Source of the DNA: Stenotrophomonas chelatiphaga
GTDB lineage: Bacteria; Pseudomonadota; Gammaproteobacteria; Xanthomonadales; Xanthomonadaceae
Assembly (NCBI RefSeq): GCF_001431535.1
Contig: NZ_LDJK01000081.1
Location: 1 to 64,000, forward strand
Length of the DNA stretch: 64,000 nt
Direction of reading: 5' to 3'
The notes under the pieces: generated by a model
Database searches by the model: none
Told to the model about the DNA's origin: nothing
The model's input: the letters and a program-made list of their open reading frames with translations, nothing else
Shown here: positions 1 through 10,423 of the stretch, piece after piece
How positions within the stretch are numbered: position 1 is the stretch's first letter
How the letters are laid out: each line of letters opens with the position of its first letter
Position numbers and translations under genes: made by a program

Positions 1-207
1 CCAGTGTGCGGTGAGGCCGCCACCAGGGGGCCGTGGCAGCGGGGGGAACCAGCACCCGGTGGAGGGGGGGGGGGGGTGGGTTGGCGGGGGCTTGGGGCCC
101 AATGAATGCCGTAAAACGAGCCCCCAAGGGCCGGCTCTCCCCGCCCCCCGCCACCCCACCCCGCCCCGCCAGCCAACAGACCAACAGACCAACAGCCCCG
201 AAGCCGC
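1..207. other. Intergenic, low-complexity G/C-rich segment
   Basis: No convincing gene is seen here. The segment holds a run of 13 G at 64-76 and more G-rich sequence to about 100, then a C-rich stretch at about 139-170, then three tandem copies of an 8-base unit (ccaacaga, 173-196, last copy one base different) just before the trpA stop. It lies downstream of trpA on the minus strand. Short reading frames across it have biased, low-complexity translations and are not called. Confidence 0.6.
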
Positions 208-1017
208 TCAGGCATCCAGCGCCTGCCGCAGCGGCGCCAGGAACGCCCCCGCCGCCTGCACGGCATCCTCCACCGTGGTCGCCTGTGCCAACACCGACAC
301 CAACGCACTTCCCACCACCACGCCATCAGCCTGGCGCGCCATCGCCGCCGCACTGCCCGCATCCTTGATCCCGAACCCGGCCACCACCGGCACGCTGGCG
401 CGAGCCCGCAGCGCCTGCAGCCGTGCACCCGCCGCATCATGGTCGAGCAGGTCCGACGCACCGGTCACGCCGGCGAAACTCACGTAGTACAGATAGCCGC
501 GCGCCAGGCCCAGCAGCGTATCGGCACGCGCATCACTGGTGGTGGGCGAGGCCAGCAGCACCAGCGCCAGGCCCGCCGCATCGAAGGCCTCGTTGGCCTC
601 GTGCGCTTCTTCCGGCGGCAGGTCCACCAGCAGGATCCCGTCCACCCCGGCCGCGACCGCTTCGGTGGCGAACCGCGCATAGCCGTGGATCTCCACCGGA
701 TTCAGGTAACCCATCAGCACCACCGGCGTGTCGCTGTCGCGGCTGCGGAACTCCGCGACCGCCTGCAGCACGTAACGCAGCCCTGCCCCGCGCGCCAGCG
801 CACGTTCGGAACTACGCTGGATGGTCGGCCCATCGGCCATCGGATCGGAAAACGGCACACCCAGTTCCAGCACGTCGGCGCCGGCCTCGACCAGCGCGTG
901 CATCACCGGCACGGTCGCCTCCAGCGACGGATCACCGGCGGTGATGAAGGGGATCAGCGCCTTGCGCTGCGCATCACGCAGTCGCTGGAAACGGGCATCA
1001 AGTCGGGATACAGGCAT
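208..1017 (-). CDS. trpA: Tryptophan synthase alpha subunit
   Basis: Cleaves indole-3-glycerol phosphate to indole and glyceraldehyde 3-phosphate and channels indole to TrpB. The 269-residue protein is the usual family length. The catalytic acids are visible in the motif ELGVPFSDPMADGPT: Glu51 and Asp62, matching Glu49 and Asp60 of the enteric enzyme. The ATG at 1017 is chosen because AAGGA lies 10 bases upstream; an in-frame TTG at 1035 would add six residues. It follows trpB by 39 bp on the same strand, so trpBA are probably one transcript. The cytoplasmic alpha2-beta2 complex makes the last steps of tryptophan synthesis. Confidence 0.97.
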   Translation of the reverse strand: MPVSRLDARFQRLRDAQRKALIPFITAGDPSLEATVPVMHALVEAGADVLELGVPFSDPMADGPTIQRSSERALARGAGLRYVLQAVAEFRSRDSDTPVVLMGYLNPVEIHGYARFATEAVAAGVDGILLVDLPPEEAHEANEAFDAAGLALVLLASPTTSDARADTLLGLARGYLYYVSFAGVTGASDLLDHDAAGARLQALRARASVPVVAGFGIKDAGSAAAMARQADGVVVGSALVSVLAQATTVEDAVQAAGAFLAPLRQALDA

Positions 1018-1056
1018 TTCAGGCACGTCCTTCAATCAATACAGTGGCGGCAGACA

Positions 1057-2274
1057 TCACAGGATCAGGCCTTCGCGCGCGGCGATGGTGTGCACGTCCT
1101 TGTCACCGCGGCCGGACAGGTTGCACAGCACCAGCTGGTCGCGCGGGCGCTCACGGGCCAGCTTGATCGCCTGCGCCAGCGCGTGGCTGGACTCCAGCGC
1201 GGCCAGGATGCCCTCGGTGCGCGACAGCAGGTGGAAGGCCTGCAGGGCCTCCTCGTCGGTGATGCCCAGGTAGGTCGCGCGGCCACTGTCGGCCAGGAAC
1301 GCGTGCTCCGGCCCGACGCCCGGGTAATCCAGGCCGGCGGACACCGAATGCGTTTCGATGATCTGGCCATCGTCATCGCACAGCACATAGGTGCGGTTGC
1401 CGTGCAGCACGCCCGGGCGGCCTGCCGCGATGGAGGCGGCATGGCGGCCGGTCTCGATGCCATCACCGGCCGCTTCGGCGCCGAAGATCTGCACCTCACG
1501 GTCGTTCAGGAACGCATGGAACAGGCCGATGGCATTGCTGCCACCGCCCACGCACGCGGTGATCGCATCGGGCAGGCGGCCATACTCGAGCAGCATCTGT
1601 TCGCGTGCTTCACGGCCGACGATGGCATTGAAATCACGCACCATGCGCGGATACGGATCCGGGCCGGCCACGGTGCCGATGATGTAGAAGGTGTCCTGCA
1701 CGTTGGTGACCCAGTCGCGCATCGCTTCGTTGAGGGCATCCTTCAGCGTGGCCGAACCGGAGGTCACCGGCACCACCGTGGCGCCCAGCAGTTTCATCCG
1801 GTAGACGTTGATCTTCTGCCGTTCGATGTCGGTGGCGCCCATGTACACCACGCATTCCAGGCCCAGCCGTGCGGCCACCGTCGCGCTGGCCACGCCATGC
1901 TGGCCGGCGCCGGTTTCGGCGATGATCCGCTTCTTGCCCATCCGCGAGGCCAACAGCGCCTGGCCGATGGTGTTGTTGATCTTGTGCGCGCCGGTGTGGT
2001 TCAGGTCTTCCCGCTTGAGCAGGATCTGCGCGCCGCCGACGTGGTCGCTGAGCCGCCGCGCATGGTAGATCGGGCTGGGACGACCCACGTAATGGGCCAG
2101 ATCGTGGTCGTATTCGGCGATGAAGGCCGGATCCTTGCGGGCCTGGTCGTAGGCCGCGGCGAGCTCCTGCAGCGGCCCCACCAGGGTCTCGGCGACGAAG
2201 CTGCCGCCGTAACGCCCGAAGTGCCCATTGGCATCGGGATAGGCATGGAAGTCAGGAATCGGGGGGAGCGACAT
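1057..2274 (-). CDS. trpB: Tryptophan synthase beta subunit
   Basis: PLP enzyme that condenses indole with serine to give tryptophan. The protein is 405 residues, normal for TrpB1. The PLP lysine is Lys98 in HTGAHKINN, and the phosphate-binding glycine loop GGGSNA is present further on. The frame stays open upstream of the chosen start, but the MSLPPIPDF start is the one that matches family N-termini. It is divergent from a LysR regulator across a 96-bp gap that holds a 12-bp perfect palindrome. This layout matches trpI-trpBA in pseudomonads, so TrpI-like activation by indole-glycerol phosphate is plausible but inferred. Confidence 0.97.
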   Translation of the reverse strand: MSLPPIPDFHAYPDANGHFGRYGGSFVAETLVGPLQELAAAYDQARKDPAFIAEYDHDLAHYVGRPSPIYHARRLSDHVGGAQILLKREDLNHTGAHKINNTIGQALLASRMGKKRIIAETGAGQHGVASATVAARLGLECVVYMGATDIERQKINVYRMKLLGATVVPVTSGSATLKDALNEAMRDWVTNVQDTFYIIGTVAGPDPYPRMVRDFNAIVGREAREQMLLEYGRLPDAITACVGGGSNAIGLFHAFLNDREVQIFGAEAAGDGIETGRHAASIAAGRPGVLHGNRTYVLCDDDGQIIETHSVSAGLDYPGVGPEHAFLADSGRATYLGITDEEALQAFHLLSRTEGILAALESSHALAQAIKLARERPRDQLVLCNLSGRGDKDVHTIAAREGLIL

Positions 2275-2330
2275 GAGGGCAGCCGGGTCGAGCAGGTGGA
2301 CCGCCACTCTAGCGCACGGGTTATTACGGG

Positions 2331-2342
2331 AATATCGATATT
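2331..2342. promoter_or_regulatory. 12-bp perfect palindrome, candidate LysR operator
   Basis: AATATCGATATT is self-complementary and sits in the 96-bp gap between divergent trpB (start 2274) and the LysR gene (start 2371). It is AT-rich in a GC-rich region, as LysR-family binding sites often are. It lies 57 bp from the trpB start and 29 bp from the regulator start, suitable for controlling both. Assignment to the neighbouring regulator is inference from position. Confidence 0.5.
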
Positions 2343-2370
2343 TTTGCCACATCATGTCAGTATTTCTCAC

Positions 2371-3264
2371 ATGACAACGCGCCCGCTGCCGCCCCTCAAT
2401 GCCCTGCGCGCCTTCGAAGCAACGGCCCGGCTCGGCGGCGTGGGGCGCGCGGCGCAGGCACTGCATGTCACCCATGGCGCGATCAGTCGGCAGATCAAGC
2501 TGCTCGAGGCCGATCTCGGCCTGGCGCTGTTCGAGCGCGACGGGCGCGGCCTGCGCCTGACCGCCAGCGGCCAGACCCTGCAGGCCGCCTGCAAGGACGC
2601 CTTTGAACGCCTGCACGCCGCGGTGGACCAGCTGCATCGCCCGGCCCTGCGCGATGCGCTGGTGCTGGGCTGCAGCAGCAGCGTGCTGGCGCGCTGGATG
2701 ATCCCGCGCCTGCCGCGGCTGCAGTCCGCCCTGCCCGCGCTCAGCGTGCACTGGTCGGCGCTGGATGGCAGCTTCAGCGACGCGCAGGCCCGGCTGGATG
2801 CCGTGCTGCTGCTGGCGGAACCGCCCTGGCCGAGCGGCTGGGAGGTGATCGAACTGGCACCGGAACGGGTCGGCGCGGTGCTCTCGCCACAGCACCCGGC
2901 GGCGGCCCGCCTGCAGGGTCGGCCGGCGTCCGCCTTGCTGCCGGAGGAACTGCTGCATACCACCTCGCGGCCACAGGCATGGCCGGCCTGGGCGGCTGCG
3001 CATGCGCTGGACGCGCGCGCGCTACGCCCGAGCCAGGGTTTCGAACACCTGTATTACCTGCTGGAAGCGGCCGTGGCAGGGCTCGGGGTCGCGATCGCGC
3101 CGGAACCGCTGGTCGCCGATGACATCGCCGGCGGGCGACTGATCGCACCCTGGGGATTCACCGCCACCGCCGGGGCGTGGGTGCTGGCGCGGCACGCAGC
3201 GCGTGCGGATCCGCGTGTCGATGCGCTGGTGGCCTGGCTGAAGGCCGAACTTGCCGATCAATGA
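2371..3264 (+). CDS. LysR-family transcriptional regulator (TrpI/GcvA-like)
   Basis: A 297-residue LysR protein. Residues about 8-65 form the winged helix-turn-helix ([19 protein letters not shown], then [17 protein letters not shown]), and the rest is the periplasmic-binding-like effector domain. The ATG at 2371 gives the normal [17 protein letters not shown]-terminus, although the frame is open far upstream. It is transcribed divergently from trpBA and convergently with trpF (21 bp apart), so it separates trpF from trpB. By position the best guess is a TrpI-like activator of trpBA, but the effector cannot be read from sequence. Confidence 0.85.
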   Translation: MTTRPLPPLNALRAFEATARLGGVGRAAQALHVTHGAISRQIKLLEADLGLALFERDGRGLRLTASGQTLQAACKDAFERLHAAVDQLHRPALRDALVLGCSSSVLARWMIPRLPRLQSALPALSVHWSALDGSFSDAQARLDAVLLLAEPPWPSGWEVIELAPERVGAVLSPQHPAAARLQGRPASALLPEELLHTTSRPQAWPAWAAAHALDARALRPSQGFEHLYYLLEAAVAGLGVAIAPEPLVADDIAGGRLIAPWGFTATAGAWVLARHAARADPRVDALVAWLKAELADQ

Positions 3265-3285
3265 GCCGGCACTGGGCGCATCTGC

Positions 3286-3942
3286 TCAGTCGAGGGTGGC
3301 GCAGTCCGCGCGGCGGATCTCTTCGACGAACTTGCGCATCAGGTAACCGTCCTTGATGCCCGGCTCGGACTCGATTCCGCTGGACACATCCACGCCCCAC
3401 GGCAGGGTCGCCACGGCCGCGTCGAAGATGTTTTCCGGGGTCAGCCCGCCTGCCAGCAGGAACGGTCGGTGCAGGCCGCTGGGAATCCGCGTCCAGTCGA
3501 AGGCAACGCCGGTCCCGCCGCCGCCGCCCGGCGCGTGGCTGTCGAACAGGAAGCCGGCCGCACTGGGGTAACGCAGTTGCAGGGTGCGCGCATTGACCTC
3601 TTCGCGGCCGCCCATCGCAATGGCCTTCAGGTAAGGCATGTTGAACCCGCGGCAGAAACCCTCGTCTTCATCGCCATGGAACTGCAGCAGCGTCGGGCGC
3701 ACGGTGCGCAGCACTTCGCGCACTTCCTCGCGCGTGTTGTCACGGAACAGGGCCACTACATCGACCATCGGCGCGATCGCCTGGCGCATCGCGCGTGCTT
3801 CGGCCGGCGCCACGCGGCGCTTGCTCTCGCGGGCGAAGATGAAGCCCACCGCATCCACGCCGAGCTCGCCGGCCAGGCGGACATCGCCGGCCCGGGTCAT
3901 GCCACAGAACTTGATGCGGGTACGGTAATAGGAGCGGCTCAT
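3286..3942 (-). CDS. trpF: Phosphoribosylanthranilate isomerase
   Basis: Third step of tryptophan synthesis: isomerises N-(5-phosphoribosyl)anthranilate to the carboxyphenylamino-deoxyribulose phosphate. The 218-residue (beta/alpha)8 protein has the general base Cys13 in IKFCGMT and the general acid Asp134 in FLFDSHAPG, followed by the phosphate-binding GGGGTG segment. The ATG at 3942 overlaps the truA stop as ATGA, so translation is probably coupled to truA. The frame continues upstream but only the overlap start gives the family N-terminus. Confidence 0.96.
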   Translation of the reverse strand: MSRSYYRTRIKFCGMTRAGDVRLAGELGVDAVGFIFARESKRRVAPAEARAMRQAIAPMVDVVALFRDNTREEVREVLRTVRPTLLQFHGDEDEGFCRGFNMPYLKAIAMGGREEVNARTLQLRYPSAAGFLFDSHAPGGGGGTGVAFDWTRIPSGLHRPFLLAGGLTPENIFDAAVATLPWGVDVSSGIESEPGIKDGYLMRKFVEEIRRADCATLD

Positions 3943-4709
3943 AGAGTGACCTCGGCAGGCAGTTGCCAGTTGTCGGGGTACAACGGGCCCAGGAACACCA
4001 GTCCCTGAGGAGGTGCAGTGGGCCCGGCGACAGTACGGTCCCGGCCAGCCAGCAGCTCGCCGATCCACTCGACCGGACGCTCCCCGCTGCCGACCAGGAT
4101 CAGCGAACCCACGATATTGCGAACCATGTGATGAAGGAATGCATTGGCGCGCACCGACACTTCGATCACGTCCTCGTTGCGCAGCACGCTGACCGACTGC
4201 ATGTCGCGCCGCGCGTGCAGCGCCTCGCACTGGATGCTGCGGAAGGCACTGAAATCATTCTCGCCCAGCAGTGCCTGCCCGGCCTGGTGCATCAAGCTGG
4301 CATCCAGCGGGCGCCGTTCCCAGCTCAGCGTCTGCCGCTGCAGCGCCGGGCGTATCGAGCGGTTCAACAGGCGATAGCGGTAGCGCCGCGCGCGCGCGGA
4401 AAAGCGTGCATGAAAATCATCAGCAACCGGCATGCACCAGCGCACCGCGATCGACCTCGGCAGTCGCGCGGTGGTGCCCAGGGTCCAGCCGCGCGGATCG
4501 CGCACGGCATCGGTGTCGAAATGCACGACCTGGCACTGGCCGTGAACGCCTGCGTCGGTACGGCCGGCGCAGACCACGCGCACCGGCGAATCAGCAACCG
4601 ACGACAGCGCCTTTTCCAGGCTGGCCTGCACGCTCGGGCCGGCTTCGCCCAGGTTCTGCCAGCCCTTGTAATCGCTGCCGTCGTACTCAACGCCCAAGGC
4701 GTAACGCAT
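3939..4709 (-). CDS. truA: tRNA pseudouridine(38-40) synthase TruA
   Basis: Converts uridines 38-40 in the anticodon arm of many tRNAs to pseudouridine. The 256-residue protein has the catalytic Asp52 in GRTDAGVH. The [11 protein letters not shown] start is typical. It overlaps trpF by 4 bp, and the fimV-truA-trpF order is the same as in many gammaproteobacteria. A small VOC-family gene sits just upstream. Confidence 0.95.
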   Translation of the reverse strand: MRYALGVEYDGSDYKGWQNLGEAGPSVQASLEKALSSVADSPVRVVCAGRTDAGVHGQCQVVHFDTDAVRDPRGWTLGTTARLPRSIAVRWCMPVADDFHARFSARARRYRYRLLNRSIRPALQRQTLSWERRPLDASLMHQAGQALLGENDFSAFRSIQCEALHARRDMQSVSVLRNEDVIEVSVRANAFLHHMVRNIVGSLILVGSGERPVEWIGELLAGRDRTVAGPTAPPQGLVFLGPLYPDNWQLPAEVTL

Positions 4710-4762
4710 GCTGCTACCTCTGAATCTGTGAAAAGACGCCAACCCGGCCGCCGGTGCCGGGG

Positions 4763-5128
4763 TCAGCCGGCTGGATCGCGCTCGGACCAGACCGCCAGCG
4801 CGTTGCCACCGGGCTCGCGGAAGTGGAACCGGCTGCCTCCCGGAAACGAAAACACCGGCTTGAGCAGCTCGCCGCCCGCGGCGAGGATCGCATCGATCAC
4901 CGGCTGCAGCTGATCGGCATACAACACCACCAGGGGCGCGCCTGCGGTGTCGGTTGCCACCGGCGCGGCACGATAGAAGCCGCCCTGCAGCCGCCCATCG
5001 TCGAAGGCGGTGTAATCCGGACCGTAATCCTGGAACTGCCAACCGAACACGGCCTGGAAGAACGCGCGGCTCTGCGCCGGATCCTGCGTAGCGAATTCGA
5101 TGTAGTCGATGCGATGGTCGCGTTGCAT
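4763..5128 (-). CDS. VOC-superfamily protein (glyoxalase/bleomycin-resistance fold)
   Basis: A 121-residue protein with the paired beta-alpha-beta-beta-beta layout of the vicinal-oxygen-chelate superfamily: [24 protein letters not shown] at the N-terminus and a second half ending in [14 protein letters not shown]. The segment [10 protein letters not shown] and the final FREPGGN are typical of the small CFP-30-like group. The substrate is unknown. It sits between fimV and truA on the same strand with short gaps, but nothing links it functionally to either. Confidence 0.8.
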   Translation of the reverse strand: MQRDHRIDYIEFATQDPAQSRAFFQAVFGWQFQDYGPDYTAFDDGRLQGGFYRAAPVATDTAGAPLVVLYADQLQPVIDAILAAGGELLKPVFSFPGGSRFHFREPGGNALAVWSERDPAG

Positions 5129-5154
5129 GCTCGATACTCCGTTCAGCGTAGGGC

Positions 5155-7089
5155 TCAGCCGAGGCGCGCCAACAGTTCGTGCGCCTGCGCCTGCAGATGC
5201 GGATCATCGCTGCGCGCCACCTCTTCCAGCAGCGAGCGCGCGGTCTGCGCATCGCCCAGGTCCAGGTACGCGATGGCCAGTTCAAGGCGGTCATGGCCAC
5301 CGGAATGCGCCGACGTGGCAGCGGCCGCATCCGGCGCTTGCCCCGCTGCCTCTTCCGGCAGTTCCGATGCCACCGGTACGTCGCTGGCGGGAAGCTCGAA
5401 AACGCCGCGGAAGGCATCCTGCTGCTCGGCATGGCGGGCGTAGGCAGGCACCGGATCAACCACCGGTTCGGGTTCGGGTTCGGGTTCGGGTTCGGGTTCG
5501 GGTTCGGGTTCGGTTTCGGGTTCGGCGAACGGTTCCACCGCAGGCGGCGCCGCCGTCGAAACGCTTGCCGGGGGTTCCAGGTCGAAATGCACGGGCGTTT
5601 CGTCGGCAATGCCGGTTTCGGTGTCGGTGCGCGCATCCGGCAGCACGTCGATCACCTCGTCGGCGTCTGCCTCGGCCTGTTCCCGGGGATCGTGCTCCCA
5701 GCCCGCGCGCTCGGCCAGCACGTCCAGCCCGGCACCGGCCGGGACGGCGACCGACAGCGCGCTGTCGTCGTGGTCGTCGCGGCGCAGCGGCGGCAGTGGC
5801 GAAGGCTTGCGGCGACGCGACAGCCACCAGCCCACGGCCACCAGCAGCAGCAACGGCAGCACCAGCCAGAACCAGGGACCGCTGGACGCCTGCTGCGGGG
5901 CCTCTGCCAGGCGCGCCTGCGCGGCCGCGATCTCGGTGTCCTTCAGGCTGACCAGCGCCTGCTGCTGCGCCTTCAGCTTTTCCAGATCCGCGACGCGTTG
6001 CTTGAGTTCCTCGATCTCGGCATCGCGCGTGGCGACGTCTTCCCTTGCCTGACGCAGTTGTTCGTTGCCGAGCATGTCACCCTCGTTGCCATCACCGGTG
6101 CCGGTGGTTGAGCCAGCCGTGGCGGCCGCAGCCGCCACCGCCGGAGCGATTTCAAGACGCGCGCCGGAACCGCGGGCCGCCGGTGCGGCGGCGGCTGGCG
6201 TGGCCGCTGCAACGCTGGAATCGGCTGCTGCAGGCTGCGGAAGGGTGCGCGACTGCCGCCACTGCGCGGCGTGCTCCCTCACCATCGCCGCCGCTTCGCT
6301 GCCATCGACGGCGGCCAGCGAGGCAGCATCGGGCACCCGCAGTACCGCCCCCTGCTTGAGCAGGTTGATGTTGCCGCGGATGAAGGCCTCTGGATTGGCC
6401 CGCAGCAAGGCGATCATCGCCCGTTCGCGGCTGATCTGCTGGCTGCCGGCGAGGGTCTGGGCGATCTGCGACAGGGTCTGCCCCGGTCGCACGGCGATAT
6501 CACCGGAAGCCCCCGCGGCAACGGGAGCCGACGCGCGGGACGGCGCCGCGCTGGCGGTCCGCGTTGCAGGTGCAGCGTCCGCAGGCAACGTTGCGGGGGG
6601 CGTCTGCGCCGGCACAGCCTGCGGCTCACGGATGATCGCATTGGACAGTGCGCCGGCGGGCGCTTCGATCTCCGGCTCGCTCAGCGCAACCGCGCTGGTC
6701 GGTGCATCCATCAGCGCCGAATACTCGCGCACCAGCCTGCCCTGGCCCCAGTCGGCCTCGATCAGGAACGCCAGCGCAGGGGTTTCCACCGGCGAAGCCG
6801 AGGTGACGCGCACCACCGCCCGTCCCTGTGCGGTACGGGTGAGTTCGAACTGCAGCTCACTGACCAGGCCGGTCGGGCGCTGCAGGCCCACCCGCTCGAA
6901 GGTCACCGGCGAAGCCAGCCCGACCCGCAGGTTCTGCAGTTCGGACGGATCGGCGGAAATCACCGGAATTTCAGCGACCAGCGGCTGCCCGGGCCGGGAC
7001 AGCACGCGGATGTCACCCAGCCCCAACGCCATCGCCGAGCTGCTGGCGAGCGCCAGCAGCAGGATGGAAAGATACTTGAGCGGTCGCAT
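5155..7089 (-). CDS. fimV: FimV/HubP-like pole-localised membrane protein
   Basis: Inner-membrane, LysM-containing protein of the FimV/HubP family, which in relatives supports type IV pilus assembly, twitching and cell-pole organisation. With the ATG at 7089 it has 644 residues: a signal peptide ([15 protein letters not shown]), the conserved periplasmic FimV N-terminal domain ([20 protein letters not shown]), a LysM segment near residue 210 ([18 protein letters not shown]), a coiled-coil stretch, one membrane helix ([18 protein letters not shown]), an acidic tail with an (EP)n tract, and the C-terminal FimV/TPR motif ([23 protein letters not shown]). AAGGGG lies 11 bases before this start; an ATG at 7113 would add eight residues. 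Confidence 0.9.
   Translation of the reverse strand: MRPLKYLSILLLALASSSAMALGLGDIRVLSRPGQPLVAEIPVISADPSELQNLRVGLASPVTFERVGLQRPTGLVSELQFELTRTAQGRAVVRVTSASPVETPALAFLIEADWGQGRLVREYSALMDAPTSAVALSEPEIEAPAGALSNAIIREPQAVPAQTPPATLPADAAPATRTASAAPSRASAPVAAGASGDIAVRPGQTLSQIAQTLAGSQQISRERAMIALLRANPEAFIRGNINLLKQGAVLRVPDAASLAAVDGSEAAAMVREHAAQWRQSRTLPQPAAADSSVAAATPAAAAPAARGSGARLEIAPAVAAAAATAGSTTGTGDGNEGDMLGNEQLRQAREDVATRDAEIEELKQRVADLEKLKAQQQALVSLKDTEIAAAQARLAEAPQQASSGPWFWLVLPLLLLVAVGWWLSRRRKPSPLPPLRRDDHDDSALSVAVPAGAGLDVLAERAGWEHDPREQAEADADEVIDVLPDARTDTETGIADETPVHFDLEPPASVSTAAPPAVEPFAEPETEPEPEPEPEPEPEPEPVVDPVPAYARHAEQQDAFRGVFELPASDVPVASELPEEAAGQAPDAAAATSAHSGGHDRLELAIAYLDLGDAQTARSLLEEVARSDDPHLQAQAHELLARLG
5465..5524 (-). 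repeat. Hexanucleotide tandem repeat in fimV encoding (Glu-Pro)n
   Basis: Eight perfect copies of ggttcg (plus-strand reading) run from 5465 to 5512, followed by one degenerate copy (gtttcg) and one more perfect copy. On the coding strand this gives alternating Glu-Pro dipeptides in the cytoplasmic acidic region of FimV. Because the unit is six bases, copy-number change keeps the frame and only alters the length of the stiff EP linker. Confidence 0.9.
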
Positions 7090-7179
7090 GACGCCGCGGG
7101 CCCCTTTGTTCATGGCGGCCAATATAACGGCTGGCCGCCACAAAGTGGGGGGTCGCGACCGGCACGCCCCCCTCCCTCC

Positions 7180-8208
7180 TCAGCGTGCTTCGGCGGCGAC
7201 CAGCTCGGCCAACTGCACCGCATTGAGCGCAGCGCCCTTGCGGATGTTGTCCGACACGATCCACAGGTTCAGGCCACGCGGGTGCGAAAGGTCTTCGCGG
7301 ATACGGCCGACGTACACCGCATCGGTGCCCGACGCGTGGGTGACCGGGGTCGGGTAGCCGCCGGCTTCGTGGCGATCCACCACTTCCACGCCCGGCGACT
7401 GCGAAAGCAGTTCACGCGCCTGCGCGGCAGTGACCTTGTCGCGGGTTTCGATCGCCACGGCTTCGGAGTGGCCATAGAACACCGGCACGCGCACCGCCGT
7501 GGGGTTCACCAGGATGCTGCTGTCGCCGAGGATCTTCTGGGTTTCCCAGACCAGCTTCATTTCTTCCTTGGTGAAGCCGTTGTCCAGGAAGTCGTCGATA
7601 TGCGGGATCAGGTTGAAGGCGATCTGCACCGGGAAGCGCTGCGGATCGATTTCCTGGAAGCTGAGCAGCTGGCCGGTCTGCTTGCCCAGCTCTTCCAGCG
7701 CCGAACGCCCGCCGCCGGACACCGACTGGTAGGTCGCCACGTTGATCCGCTCGATGCCGTAACGGCGATGCAGCGGCGCCAGTGCCACCAGCATCTGCAT
7801 GGTGGAGCAGTTGGGGTTGGCGATGATGCCGCGCGGACGGTTGGCAACCTGGTCCGGATTGACCTCCGACACCACCAGCGGCACGTCGTCGTCGTAGCGG
7901 AAGGCCGACGAGTTGTCGATCACCACCGCACCGGCGGCAGCGAACTTCGGCGCATAGTCCTTGGACACGCTGCCACCGGCGGAGAACAACGCGATGTCCA
8001 CGCCGGTCGGATCGAAGTCGGCGAGGTCCTTGATGATGTGCTTATGGCCGTTGAATTCGACTTCGCCGCCGGCCGAGCGCGACGAGGCGAGCAGGGTCAG
8101 CGTGCCGACCGGGAAGTCACGCTCGGCCAGGATGGACAGCATGGTTTCGCCGACCGCACCGGTGGCGCCGACGACGGCGACATGGAAGGAACGTTGTTCG
8201 GTACTCAT
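7180..8208 (-). CDS. asd: Aspartate-semialdehyde dehydrogenase
   Basis: Reduces L-aspartyl-4-phosphate to aspartate semialdehyde, the branch point to lysine, diaminopimelate, threonine and methionine. The 342-residue protein has the NADP-binding loop GATGAVG (14-20) and the catalytic Cys134 in NPNCSTMQM. Its length matches the shorter Gram-positive-like Asd class rather than the 367-residue enteric form. It is upstream of fimV on the same strand, an order also seen in Pseudomonas (asd-fimV-truA-trpF). Confidence 0.96.
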   Translation of the reverse strand: MSTEQRSFHVAVVGATGAVGETMLSILAERDFPVGTLTLLASSRSAGGEVEFNGHKHIIKDLADFDPTGVDIALFSAGGSVSKDYAPKFAAAGAVVIDNSSAFRYDDDVPLVVSEVNPDQVANRPRGIIANPNCSTMQMLVALAPLHRRYGIERINVATYQSVSGGGRSALEELGKQTGQLLSFQEIDPQRFPVQIAFNLIPHIDDFLDNGFTKEEMKLVWETQKILGDSSILVNPTAVRVPVFYGHSEAVAIETRDKVTAAQARELLSQSPGVEVVDRHEAGGYPTPVTHASGTDAVYVGRIREDLSHPRGLNLWIVSDNIRKGAALNAVQLAELVAAEAR

Positions 8209-8289
8209 GGGGCATTCTCAAAAAAAGTAGGGGGATTCACGCAATGCGGCCGGGTTCGGGGAACCTCCTCGTGCAGGCGCGGAGGCTCC

Positions 8290-9327
8290 CTATCGTTTTT
8301 TGCTTTCATCGCCCGAAGCAGCGCGCGCGGCCAGGGCCGCGTCGGCATTGATCGCGCTTGGCATGCGCGGTGCTTCACCGGCCACGCCCAGCGCGGCCAG
8401 CAGGTTGTCCACCGCCAGCTGCACCATGGCCTTGCGGGTGCCCAGCGAGGCGCTGCCGATATGCGGGGTCAGCACCACGTTGCGCAGCGCCAGCAGTTCC
8501 GGACGCACCTGCGGCTCGCCTTCGTAGACATCCAGCCCGGCCGCCGCCAGCCGGCCGTGGGCCAGTGCATCGGCCAGCGCCAGCTCATCGACGATACCGC
8601 CGCGGGCGATGTTCACCAGCGTCGCGGTGGGCTTCATCTTCGCCAGCGCGGACGCGTTGATCAGGTGGTGCGAGGCTGCCGTGTACGGCAGCACCAGCAC
8701 CAGGTGGTCACTCTGCGCCAGCAGGGCATCCAGCTCGGCATACTGCGCGCCGACCTCCGCTTCGGTCGCGGCCGGAAGCCGCGAGCGGTTGTGGTACAGC
8801 ACGCGCATGCCGAAGCCGTGCGCGCCGCGGCGGGCGATGCCCTGCCCGATGCGGCCCATGCCCAGGATGCCCAGCGTGCTGCCATGGATGTCCGCGCCCA
8901 GCATGGTCTGGAACGACCACTGGCCCCACTGGCCATCGCGCAGCCAGCGTTCGGATTCGGTGATCCGGCGCGCGGCGGCCATCAACAGGGCAAAGCCCAG
9001 GTCCGCGGTGGTCTCGGTCAATACGTCCGGCGTGTTGCTGGCCAGGACGCCGGCCGCGCTCAGCGCATCGACATCCAGGTTGTTGTAGCCCACCCCGACA
9101 TTGGCGATCACCTGCAGGCGATCGGCACCGGCCAGCTGGGCCGCACCGATACGTTCGTTGAGGGTGATGATGGCACCGTCGACGCCCCGCAGCCGTTCCG
9201 CCAGTTGCTCCTGCGTCCACGCGGTCACCGCGTCGGTGGTGATCAGCTCGACCTGCGCGCGCAGCGGCTCGATCACCGCATCGATGAGCGGCTGGCTGAC
9301 CCAGACGACGGGGCGCGCATCAGCCAT
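8290..9327 (-). CDS. D-isomer-specific 2-hydroxyacid dehydrogenase (GhrB-like)
   Basis: NAD(P)-dependent reductase of 2-oxoacids; the glyoxylate/hydroxypyruvate reductase group is the nearest by motif memory, with the substrate unproven. The 345-residue form starting [12 protein letters not shown] has the dinucleotide motif GMGRIG (156-161) and the catalytic triad Arg242 (ARGGIVDE), Glu271 (EGEP) and His289 (TPHIGSAS). This start overlaps the aroC stop by 8 bp, which suggests coupling. An in-frame start at 9372 would add 15 residues. The C-terminal tail is Ala-rich and charged. Confidence 0.85.
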   Translation of the reverse strand: MADARPVVWVSQPLIDAVIEPLRAQVELITTDAVTAWTQEQLAERLRGVDGAIITLNERIGAAQLAGADRLQVIANVGVGYNNLDVDALSAAGVLASNTPDVLTETTADLGFALLMAAARRITESERWLRDGQWGQWSFQTMLGADIHGSTLGILGMGRIGQGIARRGAHGFGMRVLYHNRSRLPAATEAEVGAQYAELDALLAQSDHLVLVLPYTAASHHLINASALAKMKPTATLVNIARGGIVDELALADALAHGRLAAAGLDVYEGEPQVRPELLALRNVVLTPHIGSASLGTRKAMVQLAVDNLLAALGVAGEAPRMPSAINADAALAARAASGDESKKR

Positions 9328-10423
9328 CGATGTGGCCCGGGATGCGCGGGGTGATGCTGCCGACATCGCCACACTGCGCGCGGTGGCGCAGCGCCTGGTC
9401 CATCAGCACCAGCGCCATCATCGCTTCGGCGATCGGCGCCGCGCGGATGCCCACGCAGGGGTCATGCCGGCCTGTGGTCACCACTTCGATGACATTGCCT
9501 TCGCTGTCCAGCGAAGCACCGGGCAGGCGCAGGCTGGATGTGGGCTTGAGCACGATCGACGCCGTCACCGGCTGCCCGGTTGAAATACCGCCCAGGATGC
9601 CGCCGGCATGGTTGCTGGCGAACCCCTGCGGGGTCAGCAGGTCGCGATGCTCGGTGCCCTTCTGCGCGGCACTGGCAAAGCCGTCGCCGATCTCCACGCC
9701 CTTCACCGCGTTGATGCTCATCAGCGCCGAGGCCAGTTCGCCATCCAGCTTGCCGTAGATCGGTTCGCCCCAGCCCGGCGGCACGTTGTCGGCCACCACG
9801 TCCACGCGCGCGCCGACGGAATCGCCGGATCTGCGCAGCGCATCCATGTAGGTCTCCAGCTCCGGCACCTGCGCGGCATCGGGCCAGAAGAACGGATTGT
9901 CTTCCACCGCCGACCAGTCGAAAGCACGCGGCGTGATCTCGCCCAGCTGCGACAGGTAACCGCGCACGGTCACCCCGAAGCGCTCGGCCAGCCACTTCTT
10001 GGCGACCACGCCGGCCGCCACGCGCATGGTGGTTTCGCGTGCCGACGAGCGGCCGCCGCCGCGCGGATCACGGATGCCGTACTTGTGCCAGTAGCTGTAG
10101 TCGGCATGCCCCGGGCGGAACTGCTGGCCGATGTTGGCGTAGTCCTTGCTGCGCTGGTCGGTGTTGCGGATCAGCAGGGCGATCGGGGTGCCGGTGGTCA
10201 GCCCCTCGTACACGCCCGAGAGGATCTCGACCTCATCGGCCTCGCGGCGCGCGGACGTATGCCGGCTCTTGCCGGTGGCGCGCCGCTGCAGGTCGTGGGC
10301 GAATTCGGCTGCATCCAACGCCAACCCCGGCGGGCAGCCGTCGATCACGCAGCCGATGGCCGGACCGTGCGACTCGCCGAAGGTGGTGACGGTGAACAGC
10401 TTGCCGAACGAATTGGAACTCAC
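9320..10423 (-). CDS. aroC: Chorismate synthase
   Basis: Last step of the shikimate pathway: anti-1,4-elimination of EPSP to chorismate using reduced FMN. The 367-residue protein shows the family signatures [18 protein letters not shown], then GGRSSARET near residue 130, and the C-terminal RIPGHIDG. It starts with GTG at 10423, overlapping the prmB stop as GTGA, so the two are probably translationally coupled. Chorismate made here feeds the trp genes at the other end of the block. Confidence 0.97.
   Translation of the reverse strand: MSSNSFGKLFTVTTFGESHGPAIGCVIDGCPPGLALDAAEFAHDLQRRATGKSRHTSARREADEVEILSGVYEGLTTGTPIALLIRNTDQRSKDYANIGQQFRPGHADYSYWHKYGIRDPRGGGRSSARETTMRVAAGVVAKKWLAERFGVTVRGYLSQLGEITPRAFDWSAVEDNPFFWPDAAQVPELETYMDALRRSGDSVGARVDVVADNVPPGWGEPIYGKLDGELASALMSINAVKGVEIGDGFASAAQKGTEHRDLLTPQGFASNHAGGILGGISTGQPVTASIVLKPTSSLRLPGASLDSEGNVIEVVTTGRHDPCVGIRAAPIAEAMMALVLMDQALRHRAQCGDVGSITPRIPGHIDG

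Noticed and set aside
439-3264. Very long open frame (941 codons) covering trpA, trpB and the LysR gene on the plus strand
   Set aside because: Antisense shadow of trpAB caused by high GC. Only its last third, from 2371, is a real gene (LysR regulator).
6271-9354. 1027-codon plus-strand frame opposite fimV, asd and the hydroxyacid dehydrogenase
   Set aside because: Rich in Arg, His and Gln with no domain; it is the mirror of well-supported genes.
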